64,000 bases of DNA from Tigriopus japonicus (Eukaryota; Arthropoda; Copepoda; Harpacticoida; Harpacticidae), in the NCBI GenBank assembly GCA_010645155.1, contig CM021322.1, forward strand, positions 11,991,841-12,055,840, in the 5' to 3' direction. How positions within the stretch are numbered: the first letter of the stretch is position 1; each line of letters starts with the position of its first letter. The notes beneath the pieces were generated by a model. The model was not told the DNA's origin and searched no databases. It saw only the letters and a list, made by a program, of their open reading frames with translations. This document shows positions 40,541 through 51,398 of this stretch, piece after piece. A program made the position numbers and the translations under genes.

Positions 40541-42257
40541 AAGGCGCTCTTTTTCAACGCCCACTCGGCGGCGGCAGAGCCCAAAATCCGGGCACCAAAC
40601 CGGCCATGGCGGGCACTCCAACAACGATAATTAATCAATAGATCCGAACCAACCGGACGTAGACAAATATTAGAGTCGCTGAAAACCCAGAAGAGCAACG
40701 GGTTCAACGGGTGGCCCGAAAATCCACGGGCGAAAGCGGCTCCCGCATGATGGCCATGATGGTTTTGGCAGGATCAAGCGAATACCGAGGGATGGACTTG
40801 AATCGATGGGGCTGATGGGACCATTCAACCACTCACTCACTCACTCACTCGGACGAGGGGACGGTGGGACGACCAGAGGGATTAGTCCAAGCACGGCGAC
40901 CACAGGCGAAGGACGAGGACGATGGGTTCCTTCGTTCCTCCTCTCTCTTTCTTCTTTCTTTTGCTTGGCTTTTTCCGCACCCTCAGTCTGCAAGCACTAC
41001 TTTCCGTCTATCGAAACGTAGTGTTGCCGAACGATCGTGATAAAACGTGCCGGGAAAGAAGCTTAGGGGAGAGAAGCGTCATCTTGACGCGAGCGATAGT
41101 GGCTTGCGGGAAGTTTTATTTGACAGTGTGGTGATCACGGCAAACGCTTGAAGCTACATAAATCCCTGAACAAGTTGACGCTGCCTTCCCATGAGCCTCT
41201 TAAGATTATGATTGAGGCGAGTTCCAAAGCAGTCGGCCCGTTAAAAAAGAGAGTATTGATTGAAGCTCATGGATAATCACCCTAAAAGATTTGACTTATT
41301 ATTTGACTGAAAAAGTTTCACTTGGAGCTTCACTCCGGGTTCAATTAATAAAACATACATATATTTTTGCAATGCTAAATTGCCTGCATATTTAAATAGC
41401 ACTTCTGCCCCACATGAGGGTATTTTGAAAATTAGTAGGACATTGATTTGAAATTTAGAATGCAATGATATCAACCAGACTCATTTCAAAAAAACTCTTC
41501 CTTGTTTATGAGCCTAGTTCTTCTTGTGCCTTTTTTTGCTTATCATGGTATTTCTCATCAACATAAAATTTAGGAAATTATGACAATCTAAGGACCTGGG
41601 TAGGAATTCTAGCTATCATAGAAAATCCTCTGGCCACTGGGCTAACAAGAGCGTAAAAAGAAAAAAGCTTCATAACTGGAGGGATTGTGAAACATTGGTT
41701 GTGTGAATGTAAATACATTTCTCTGATCACAACCTTCCTTCATTTTCCTTCTTTTCTCTACGTCATTCTTTTAACACACTTCATACTAATAAAGACCTCT
41801 TTCCATTCATTCCTACTTATTCAATATCAAATTCCATAATTGATTTTCTGGTCTATACAATTGTTTCAAAATATAATATTAGTTTCAGTTTTTGAGCTAT
41901 ATCTAAGACAAAGAGTCAAAAAATCAGGGGAAAATAGTGACCTAATATAATAAAAAACATGACGCAAGACCATTTCCAAATGACTATCTAGTTTTTGATC
42001 AAAATCACTTTCTTAAATGTCAATAAAATGCATGAAACTAAACTTTAGTACAAACAAGATCCTTGGCACCATGAAACAAGTCTCTAAATAGGACAGCTGA
42101 TAGACTACAGGATATGTTCAATCTTTTTTACTAAAAGCTGCTCATATAACTATTGACAAAGACAAAACTGTTTACAAAATTTTGGGAGTGATCAACTGTG
42201 AGCTACCTTAGAACAGCATTTCTTGTTTCAATTTTAGCAAGATAACTGCGCTTGAAC
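40541..42257. other. Region upstream of JARID2
   Basis: The first few hundred bases are GC-rich and should hold the JARID2 promoter and 5' UTR; no TATA box is evident. A CTCA tetranucleotide run lies near 40835. Beyond 41150 it is AT-rich and without genes. Confidence 0.45.
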
Positions 42258-42571
42258 CACAGATCATATAATGACTAGATGTGGCATTGGCCCGTTCCGT
42301 CGGCGAGAGAAAAGTGACACCACTTGGCCCAGCTGCGCTAGCTTCAAAATCTCAGGGCAACTGCGTGCTCAGAAGTAACGACGATCGCTTGCGTCGAGAA
42401 CAAAGTACGTATGGTACGTTGAGTTTGTTCAGGATTTGGCCACGCTGGCAAAATTTTGAAAAGTTCGAAATTCCCACCATTTTAGGGTGTAGTGTTATGT
42501 ACCAGCTGATGAAGCAAAGTTGTCCACCTTTTTCTCGCACGAAGCGAGGTCTAGCCATTATATGGTCTGTT
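42258..42571. mobile_element. MITE with CATATAATG ends and 8 bp target duplication (314 bp)
   Basis: The left end CACAGATCATATAATGACTAGA and the right end in reverse (AACAGACCATATAATGGCTAGA) match at most positions. GCTTGAAC lies directly at both sides (42250-42257 and 42572-42579), an exact 8 bp target duplication. Such duplications are made by P and hAT elements; the ends lack the usual hAT start, so a P-like origin is possible. No transposase is encoded. Confidence 0.8.
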
Positions 42572-43290
42572 GCTTGAACGTCTCAATAGTGGGTCAAAAC
42601 CGTCAAAACGCATCGTTTGAGAGCACTGAACACAAACCCTTAGTTTTTTGCAAGTTCTTTGTGCATTATTTGTCTGTGTCATGAATGATCCTACTGCTTA
42701 AAAAATTTCTGCAGCGGGTTGGTCAATTGCGTCACAGTGTGATCAAAACATTTGAGGACTAAGTCGCAAAGTCGGAAGGTTTCGTTTTATTATTTGGCAA
42801 GCCTGAAAGTTGAGCCATGGAAAGGGCCGGGAACGCCGGCCGGCGGACTCCACTCGATCGGCTGACCCGGCTGGGACAGCCTGCACCAAAAAAACAACAA
42901 CGGAGAAAGGTGTCGCAAAGTTTGGAATGAAAGGCGAACAAAAACAAAATCAGGAAGCTATTTTTGACAAATTAGACAGTCAAGTATAACTTTTGATCAT
43001 AATCAGCCACGTTATTTCATTTTATTGCCTAAAAGCTTACCAATTTTAAAAAAGATCATCTTTAAGATCATTGTATTGATTTCAACTGGAATATAAATAT
43101 ATATAATCTTTTAGACTTCGTTTTTTTCCTGGTTTTGAGCGCCGTTGTTTAGACCAATCACGAGTTAGAACACGTTTGTTGTCAACATCATCTAATCCAA
43201 TCGTGTTGATCCAATCTAGATTAGTAATCCAATCCGCAATCCTATCTCCAATCCAATCCAGTATTATCGTGGAAGCTTTGATCAAAGTCT
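42572..43290. other. Region upstream of ERGIC3
   Basis: Should contain the ERGIC3 promoter. An irregular tandem of CCAATC/AATCC words spans about 43190-43262, directly before the start codon and probably in the 5' UTR. Confidence 0.5.
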
Positions 43291-45549
43291 ATGATGAGTG
43301 GCTTATCCGGTGTGTGGAGCTCTTTCAAGCGTTTGGATGCGTACCCCAAGACTTTGGAAGATTTCCGCATCCAGACATTTTCAGGAGGCACGATCACGGT
43401 TTTGGCCGCCTTACTCATGGTCGGCCTTTTTGCCTCGGAGATCATGGAATTCCAAAGACCCGAAGTCAGGGAAGAGATCTTTGTTGACACTTCCAGGTAA
43501 TCTAAGTTGAATGCAATTGCGCTCAAATTGAATGGTTATAAAGCCAGGTGTGAATCTTCGATAACTCAATCCTGACATGAAAATTTCAAGAGTAAAGAGC
43601 ACGTGTTTTTACATAGTTTCGAAAAAGGATAATGTTGATGGTAGGTCATTCATCTTTGAGAATTGATTTTTGATATGTCGAGAAAATTCGGAAGGACTAA
43701 TACATCCCCTCAAAACGGATTTTTTTTTTTTTTTTTAATTGAAAAAGTAAAGAATTTTCCAAATTTAGGGTAAGAATACTTTCCTTAATGTTTTTCAGTG
43801 ACAACATCATTTTTCGGCCTTGAAGTAAAGAGAGATGTCGTCTGAACCTTACAATGATAGCAAAACCTTAAGAGCTTCTAAGCTATTGAAAAAAATGAAA
43901 AAGAAAACTTCCTGATGCTGTGATATATTCAAATCCTCCATATTCCTGCCATTTATTCAAATGTTCCTCACTCGTACTCATCCAATAATACCAATACTTA
44001 CTTATTCCCACCTAGACAATAAACCCCATATGTCGTCTCCCGATTTGAGTCTACAATCTTTTGTTATCTATGGCGGTTGCGGATTAGATAGGGGAGGTGT
44101 GATATGGCACAGATACATACCCTGAAATGGATTAAGGGCCCATCTTTGTACTTACTGGTACAATTGAAATATCCTAACAATATGGATTAAATTCGAAGCT
44201 CGCAATGAAGCACTTTCGTATAAAAAGTTTCTCTAAAGCTTTTTCACAGGTTGTTTAATTCCATAGTTCTATGTAAATGAGAGTAGCAATACATAGTAGA
44301 ACAGAAACAAAACCTTACAAAGCTATTTATTAACAAAATTATTGTAATCTGTATTTAATAGAAAATGAAATCATTTAAATTATTCAACAATTTACACATT
44401 CCAGACTTTCCATGCCCTTAATATAGATGACACGAGCCATTGAAGGCTTTTTATAACACTTTAAAATCATGGCTTTTTAATTTTGAAAGAGAATGGAGCG
44501 AAAACTAGTCGCAACATTCTCTTTTTTTCTATCTAATATTTACTGCGGCAAAGTTAACGTTCTCCGTTTCTTCTTTCAGAGGGCTAGATAAGAAGCTCAA
44601 GATCAATTTTGATGTTATCATCCACCATGTGAGTTGTTCCTATCTGAGTCTGGATGCCATGGACGTCTCCGGGGAACAACATATCGGGATCCAACATCAC
44701 GTGTTCAAACGTCGACTCGATCTTGACGGAAAACCTCTGGAAGATCCCGTCAAAGAGCGCCAATTGGGTGAATCTGCCCAAATCGTGAACAAAACCAAGA
44801 ACAACGAAGTGGAGGTGGTCACTTGTGGCAGTTGTTACGGTGCTGAAACGCCGGAACAAAAGTGTTGTAACACTTGTAACGAAGTCAAAGAGGCCTATTC
44901 ACGCAAAACCTGGAAATTTGATCCCCGTGGAGTGGATCAGTGTAAAAGTGGAATCTCGGACGAAGAGGAATCCAATGCTTTGAAGGAAGGTTGCCAGATC
45001 TATGGCTATCTGGAGGTCAATCGCGTGGGAGGCTCTTTCCATTTTGGTCCAGGCAAAAGCTTCAGTATTAATCATGTCCATGTGCATGATGTGCAACCTT
45101 TTACGTCATCGGAATTCAATCTAACTCACACCATTCGACATTTGTCCTTTGGTCAAGCCGTTCAAGATTCGGATGTATCTGCTTTGGATGGTGTGGTTGG
45201 GTTTGCCGAGAAAGGTGGGACAATGTTCCAATATTACCTCAAAGTGGTGCCCACCACTTATGTTCGTGACGACATGGTGTTCCTAACTAATCAATACTCG
45301 GTGACTCGACATCAGAAAGTGGTTTCCTTGATGTCTGGGGAATCTGGAATGCCTGGAGTGTTCTTCTCCTACGAATTGGCACCATTTATGGTGAAATACA
45401 GTGAAAAACAGAAGTCCTTGGGCCATTTTCTCACCGGATTGTGCGCCATCATCGGGGGTGTATTCACTGTGGCCGGGATTTTGGACAAACTTGTTTACAG
45501 CTCCTCCAAGATCATTCAGCAAAAGATGGAGTTGGGCAAAGCCACGTGA
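43291..45549 (+). CDS. ERGIC3 (ER-Golgi cargo receptor subunit)
   Basis: Two exons: 43291-43496 and 44580-45549, joined in phase, 391 residues (human about 383). Near the N-terminus LDAYPKTLEDFRIQTFSGG is the ERGIC signature, followed by a membrane segment (TVLAALLMVGLFASEI). The large lumenal part has CSYLSLDAMDVSGEQH and a Cys cluster (CGSCYGAETPEQKCCNTC) as in the COPII-coated ERV family. A second membrane segment lies near the C-terminus (GLCAIIGGVFTVAGILDKLVY). The protein cycles between ER and Golgi and helps load cargo into COPII vesicles. Two Met codons stand at the start (MMSG); the first is used here. ATTAAA near 45624 may be the polyadenylation signal. Confidence 0.95.
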
Positions 45550-45737
45550 AAGTGACTGAATTCTGTGATATCTTTATTATTATTCGAGTCCTTGTTCCCG
45601 TCATCAGATTGGTTTTTAACGCATATATTAAACCTCTCTCTTATTACTTGCTTGATTAGCTTGCACGCTTCCCTAGTTTCCATTTGTTTCGTTAGTAATA
45701 TTATTATCATTGCAATTATTCTAGAAAGAAATCGAAC

Positions 45738-47257
45738 ATGCGTGAATACGGAGACGAACATCGCATCTTTTTGCAAGGAATGATGTGCCGTGGGATTGCA
45801 GATTATCAAGAGATCCTGAAACTCCTTCAATGTGTCTGCGTGAGATGTAATCTTGGTAAGTATCTGATTCTGACAACAAGACTTCTTTGAGATCCAATTT
45901 TTTTCTTGATTGCTGATTTTGTTCGATAGAGTTTCCAAATGAAAAAAAGGAACAAGCCCGAATGTTGGTCCAAATTGTTCAGCAGATCAATGCCAAACTG
46001 GAGCCATTGGGACTTCTGATCGACAAGGTAGGTGATATAATTTAATTTACATTTCAAGCTTTTTTTAGAATTTTCAGTGGATACAAAGCAAGATTCTGTC
46101 AGGCACGATGATTTTCACTATCAATGACATCAGTATGTAGTTTTTTTTGTGATGACACTCTCTTGTGATGCTGAATTGTTTGCAAATCCAGATTTCTGGC
46201 AAATGAATTACGCTTTTTGATAAAGAGCATGATTTTTGCGTGCTGTTTCCATGTGTCGCTAATTTAAGGCCAAAGCATGTGCACCTTAAAATTTATGCCA
46301 GTTTTTGTTCATTAATTTTCTGTATTTTGGGTCAGAAATGTAACCATATTTTGATTTCAAGTTCAAAAATAATTATATCAAAATTGTTTTTCATCAGCAA
46401 ATTTACCACCCTTCCATTTTATTGGCTACAAATTTGCACCCCAATGACAAGTGTTTCTTAGCAAATCGCCAAATTATTAATGATTTGTCCATGTTTCCAT
46501 TTAAAAATGATTTGTATTTGATTAGGTGATTGATGAAGACCACAAAGTCCGCGTGACTTATTTCGGACTTTTTAACAAAAACGACCGATCTCGAGAACCC
46601 ACTGAGTTGACCAAGAAAGTCATGGTGGATTACAACCCCGGTGAATTGGAGTTCTTGAAGCTTGTGGTTGAAAACATCATGGATAATGAGGACAAGGTAG
46701 AAAGACTATCAAACCTTACTCAACGTTAAGTGCTTAAAATGAAAGAATTTCATCAATTTTAGGAGCTAGATAGCATCACCGCCATCAACCTCAGTCGACA
46801 TGTGGTTAGTCGGCCTTTTAAAGCCTTGGAAGCGGAATCTGTGATTCAGAAATTGGTGGACGATCAGTGGCTTAAAAGAACATCGGACAAGAGTATTCGT
46901 CTTTCGGCGCGTTTCATCGGCGAAATGGATCATTATCTGAAAGAGAACTTTTCCGAGGAGATTCAAACTTGCACTCTTTGCAGGAAAATTGTGATCCGAG
47001 TAAGAAGACAGATCCCTTTTTTTAGGGTGGCCTATGTTTGTTAATAGATTATATTCCTCTTACAGGCTATTAAGTGCAATTGCTTAAAGGCTTTCCACTT
47101 GTATTGTCTCGCCTCTGGCGATGAAACGAAAGAATCTCAACGATGCCCCTCGTGTAAGATCAAAATCGAGCTTCCCGATAAAGATACAGGTCTTCCGTCG
47201 CGATCTCAAGCCAAGAAACGTGGAAGAAAGACGGAACCGGATTCCGATTCCGACTAA
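45738..47257 (+). CDS. NSMCE1 (SMC5/6 complex RING subunit)
   Basis: Five exons: 45738-45855, 45930-46027, 46526-46696, 46763-46999 and 47066-47257, 271 residues (human about 266). The N-terminal HRIFLQGMMCRGI fits the NSE1 winged-helix start, and winged-helix sequence continues to about residue 190. The C-terminal RING-like zinc finger is CTLCRKI...CNC...FHLYC...CPSC, split by the last intron. The tail after it is basic and acidic. NSE1 pairs with NSE3 in the SMC5/6 complex, acts in DNA repair and has ubiquitin ligase activity. It starts only 188 bp after the ERGIC3 stop on the same strand. Polyadenylation signal AATAAA at 47309-47314. Confidence 0.93.
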
Positions 47258-47314
47258 AACGACTCGGTTTGGGAAATTTCAACCTTGAAAACGCTTATAA
47301 ACTTACGAAATAAA

Positions 47315-47888
47315 GATATATTTTCTCGCTTCAAGTTGCCTAAGCCATTATCTGTGACAAAGCCAAGTACAACTAGTCTGTAGTAGAGAATCTAGTATGT
47401 AAAGTCATCTTTATTGAACTTGTAATCTGATTCAGATTTGAAAGGTATTTGAGTCGCCCCTTTTGGGCCCAAGAAGACGTATTGGTTTTTTAAATGTCAC
47501 TTGTCAAATATCATCTACAATGCCATACCTTCCCAGGCCTCTGATCAATCTTAACTTGTACAAATTTCATGATTGTGTTATTCAGAAAGATGAAGTCTGT
47601 AGTAGCAGTTTCTGAATTGGAAGTAAAAGTAGCATTACAAGTAAAAAATGATTAGATTTTTAAAACCTTGTGGTTTTGAAAGTCACATGGTTTTGAATCA
47701 ACAAGTTCGAGAATACCTTATTGAGTATATTATTTTAGGCTATCTCTATTGAGAGTTAAAGATCCCTGACTAACTCAGCATTTTTTGATGTGCATAATTT
47801 TTTAGGAATGTTGATCACTGCATGGTTGGAAAAAAGTTCATTTGATTTAAAATTTTGAAAGCAATCATAGCAATTACATAACTGTCAT
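47315..47888. other. Non-coding interval
   Basis: Sequence between NSMCE1 and the BEL element. Nothing recognised except GTCAT at 47884-47888, the target site of the retrotransposon. Confidence 0.5.
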
Positions 47889-48111
47889 TGTTAGGGTTCG
47901 ATCTAGATTCTTGAATTTCCCGCCTCCCACTTCACTTTCCCGCTCAGACGTGTCAAGAACCTGTTTTGCTTACTTCATGGTGTTTTGACGTGGATAGTTT
48001 TCTGACGTTTTTGTTAAAGCATTTATCGAAAATATACGAATTTCAAGTACTGACGAAGAGTGAAGCGAGTTCAAGCTAGTTTCAGAAACCCCTGGGAAAG
48101 CGGCCACAACA
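47889..48111 (+). repeat. Left LTR of BEL element
   Basis: 223 bp, TG...CA ends, reads identical to the right LTR. Confidence 0.95.
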
Positions 48112-48308
48112 TTATTAGTCAGAAAACTCCACGATCTCCGGTCGCTTCGGGGATGACACCTGCGGAAACCGATGAAGAATCGAGAAATTGATCAAGATTG
48201 AAAAAGAAGCGACAGAGTTTTTTTTGAATTGTTCTGAAAGATTCAAAGTTGCCAATCGTACCTAGACCACAGGGAGCCATAAGAGCTCCCTAGTGCTTTT
48301 CCTCAATT

Positions 48309-51300
48309 ATGTCTACGGGTGGGACTGATAGACAGACTATGGATGATTTGGAACCAATGGAGAACGTTCTTGAGGAGGGTACTGGCCGACCAAAGAGGAC
48401 TCGGACGTTAACAGACCAGGGCAGAGCTTACCGCCGGACAATGTTAATGGACCAACTTAAATCAGCATTAAAAGATCTGAAAGGAAACCTGGCTAGTTTT
48501 CGGGAACGCCTCAGCTCTGAAAGTGTTGAAACGCGTGACGCATTGATACGAGATAATGAGTTGCACTTAGAGATTGTAACTCACGTGAGAGGATTGATCA
48601 ACGAGTGTATCAGTCTGTCCGATGAAAACCAGGGAAACGAAGTCCGGGAATTGACCGATGATGTAATGTTACAATCTTCACAATTGCGTGCTCTTGTTCA
48701 GCGACGGCTATTGGATCAAGAAGAGGCTCGTAGCACTGCCAGTTCGAGAAATTCAGTTAGGACAAGTGCCTCAAGCCTAAGGAGATCAGAGTTGCGAGTG
48801 GAATTGGCCAAGAAAAAAGTTGAGATGGCAAAGGCCAAGGAGATATCAGAGCTCAAGGCCAAAATGGACGAATTGATGCGACAAAAGGAGATTGATTGTC
48901 TGGAAGCTGAGGCTAAAGCTTTGGAAGATATTGAACGAGAGGAACAAAATTTCGAAGTCGCAAGTGTTGCGTCTAAACCTGAATTGAAAAAGCTGCCGGT
49001 GCGTGATGAGGGCAAGACTGAAACCCGAACTGTGGTGGAAATGCTGAGAAGACAAACTGCCTTTAGCACCCAAATAAAAAAGTTTAATGGCGACCCGTTG
49101 TCATTTCGCCATTTTCTCAAGAGTATTGAAGATGTCGTCGAGCGGAACTTGGAAGATCCGAGATCAAGATTGCACAGATTGTTGGAATTGGTGGAAGGAA
49201 GTCCAAGAGACTTGATTGATGGTTGCATTTTTCTGGACGATGAAACTTGTTATCAAGAAGCAATGCGTTTGCTTAAAAGGAGGTACGGAAACAACCTTCT
49301 AGTATCAAGTCGATACATGGAAGAGTTGAGGGCCTGGCCACCCCTAAAGGACAATTGTGTTACAGGATTTCAAGAATTTTTCAATGCTCTACTAAGATGC
49401 TCATCTGTTGTTGACAAGGCAGAATTAGATTCGCCTCGATTTATTGGGGATTTGGTAGCCAAGCTATCATATACATCAAGAAACTCTTGGAGAGGAATTG
49501 CGGTTCGAATTCGAATGGAGCCCGGAAAACGAGAAACATTTGGCGACTTTATTAGCTTCATTGATAATTTGTTGGAGCGTGCCAGTGACCCCGTATATGG
49601 GGAAGAAGCGTTGAAATCAGTGGCAAGTAAATCGCAAGGAAAAACTGACCCAAAATGGGCTAGACCAAACATCGCCAAGTCATTTACTGCCCTCACTGTG
49701 TCAACAAAAATGCAGGAAAAGGAGTGTTTAGAATGTTCAGGGAAGCACGATGTGGAAGAATGTGAAATATTTCTTCGGATGAGCCATGACGAAAGAAAGC
49801 AAAGAATCATGGAACGTGGAGCTTGTTTTTCCTGCTTGAATCGGGGACATTTGTCCAAGGATTGCCGGTCTCGACGGTCATGCAAGATTTGCGGCAAAAT
49901 GCATCCATTCTCTCTTCATTTAAACAGGGAGCCTGTCTTAGATCCAACGGAATCTGTGACTACCAGAGCTGTTAGTGTTGGAGATGGGGTAGTTGCCATG
50001 AGTGTTGTAAAAGTGTGGGTTACGCATGATCAAAACCCGAGCTGTTTCGTGAATGGGTTGGCTCTGTTGGACCCACTTAGTTCAGGAACATTTTTGACAA
50101 CTGATCTTCAGAAGTCCCTGAATTTGCCTGGGGAAAAGACCAAAATCTCCATAAGCACTTTAAATGGAACACAGTTGATTGAGACAACAGCAGTCAGTGG
50201 AATTCGAGTTCAGGCTGCGGATCGACAACAAGAAATTCGTTTAAGGACTGCCTTCACCAAGGATAACATCCCCTTACAAGAAAATGAAGTGGCAAAGCCC
50301 CACATGATTGGCCTATGGCCGACCTTCAGACCAATTTTAAAGGATCTGAGTTCCGTTGATCTTGATCTTCCAGTTTTGTTATTGCTTGGCGCTGATAACC
50401 CCGAGGCATTACGTCCATTGGATGTTGTAGTAGGCGACCCTATGGATCCATTTTCACCTTACGCCATCAGAACAAAACTTGGATGGTCAGTGACAGGTCC
50501 GATGGAGATGGGCATGCCCTCCAATGTAGTTTCCTGCAGAAGAAGTGCAACTCTTCCGGAAAGAATTGTTGGACGCGAGGTTGTCAAAGATCTTGGAGTT
50601 GCTGAAATGTTTGCCTGTATATCTGAAGCGGATTTCGCCGTGCCAAATGTTCCACTCTCTTTGGCCATTATGGGCGTGCACGAAACTATGTCTAGAGAGG
50701 ATCGAAAGTTTATCGAAATCGTGGAAAAGGGGACCACGTTCAAGGATGGATGGTATGAGGTGCCCCTGCCCATCAAGGAAAGGCCATTGATCTTGCCTGA
50801 TAGTGCTGATATTGCCAAGAAAAGAGCTCATGGGGTATTAAAACGAATGATAAAGGATGAGGAACTCGCCAAAGACTACTTGGCCTTTATGGGTGAAATA
50901 TTTGATAATGGTTATGCCCGGGAAGTCAGTGAAACAAAACTGAATGAAACCAAGGAAGGCATGTGCCATTACATCCCTCACCACGCGGTTTATCACCCCC
51001 AAAAAAAGACTCTTCGCGTTGTTTTCAATTGCGCCAATCAAGTGGAAGGGCGATCTATCAACGACGAACTTTTATCTGGACCAGACCTAACCAACCAATT
51101 GGTGGGCGTGTTACTCAGGTTCAGAAAGGAGCCAATTGCTTTTACTGCAGACATCTCCAAAATGTTCTACCAAGTTCGAGTGCCAGAGCCAGATATGAAC
51201 TACTTGCGGTTTTTTTGGCTGAAGGACAACATCGTTGGGCAAGAATTGGTTGAGTGCGAAATGACCCGTCATTTGTTTGGGGGAAGAAGTTCGCCGGGTT

Positions 51301-51398
51301 GTGCTAACTACGCTCTCAAACGTACCGCCTTGGACCATGGATCAAACTTCAGTAATGAAGCCGTCAATACGCTTTGCCGAAAATTTTTATGTAGATGA
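48309..51398 (+). CDS. BEL/Pao Gag-protease-RT N-terminal part
   Basis: 1029 codons. Residues about 155-215 are a Lys/Glu-rich coiled coil. About 255-400 match the gag-like domain of Pao elements (QIKKFNGDPLSFRHF). Zinc knuckles follow near 470-540 (CFSCLNRGHLSKDC, CKICGKMH). The protease-like region near 583 reads ALLDPLSSGTF, where D-S/T-G is normally expected. Reverse transcriptase starts near 830 (RVVFNCANQ, FTADISKMFYQV carrying the first catalytic Asp) and runs out of frame at 51398, next to the YVDD box, which lies in the +1 frame. Confidence 0.9.
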   Translation: MSTGGTDRQTMDDLEPMENVLEEGTGRPKRTRTLTDQGRAYRRTMLMDQLKSALKDLKGNLASFRERLSSESVETRDALIRDNELHLEIVTHVRGLINECISLSDENQGNEVRELTDDVMLQSSQLRALVQRRLLDQEEARSTASSRNSVRTSASSLRRSELRVELAKKKVEMAKAKEISELKAKMDELMRQKEIDCLEAEAKALEDIEREEQNFEVASVASKPELKKLPVRDEGKTETRTVVEMLRRQTAFSTQIKKFNGDPLSFRHFLKSIEDVVERNLEDPRSRLHRLLELVEGSPRDLIDGCIFLDDETCYQEAMRLLKRRYGNNLLVSSRYMEELRAWPPLKDNCVTGFQEFFNALLRCSSVVDKAELDSPRFIGDLVAKLSYTSRNSWRGIAVRIRMEPGKRETFGDFISFIDNLLERASDPVYGEEALKSVASKSQGKTDPKWARPNIAKSFTALTVSTKMQEKECLECSGKHDVEECEIFLRMSHDERKQRIMERGACFSCLNRGHLSKDCRSRRSCKICGKMHPFSLHLNREPVLDPTESVTTRAVSVGDGVVAMSVVKVWVTHDQNPSCFVNGLALLDPLSSGTFLTTDLQKSLNLPGEKTKISISTLNGTQLIETTAVSGIRVQAADRQQEIRLRTAFTKDNIPLQENEVAKPHMIGLWPTFRPILKDLSSVDLDLPVLLLLGADNPEALRPLDVVVGDPMDPFSPYAIRTKLGWSVTGPMEMGMPSNVVSCRRSATLPERIVGREVVKDLGVAEMFACISEADFAVPNVPLSLAIMGVHETMSREDRKFIEIVEKGTTFKDGWYEVPLPIKERPLILPDSADIAKKRAHGVLKRMIKDEELAKDYLAFMGEIFDNGYAREVSETKLNETKEGMCHYIPHHAVYHPQKKTLRVVFNCANQVEGRSINDELLSGPDLTNQLVGVLLRFRKEPIAFTADISKMFYQVRVPEPDMNYLRFFWLKDNIVGQELVECEMTRHLFGGRSSPGCANYALKRTALDHGSNFSNEAVNTLCRKFLCR

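Noticed and set aside
41165..41205. Short match to 60285-60312 (CAAGTTGACGCT.CCTTCCCATGAG)
   Set aside because: Only about 25 bp are shared with no extension. It may be a relic of a repeat but is too short to call.
51277..51398. Programmed +1 frameshift in the BEL element
   Set aside because: BEL/Pao elements usually have a single frame, and the overlap is inside the reverse transcriptase, where a shift would make no functional sense. Mutation or sequence error is more likely.
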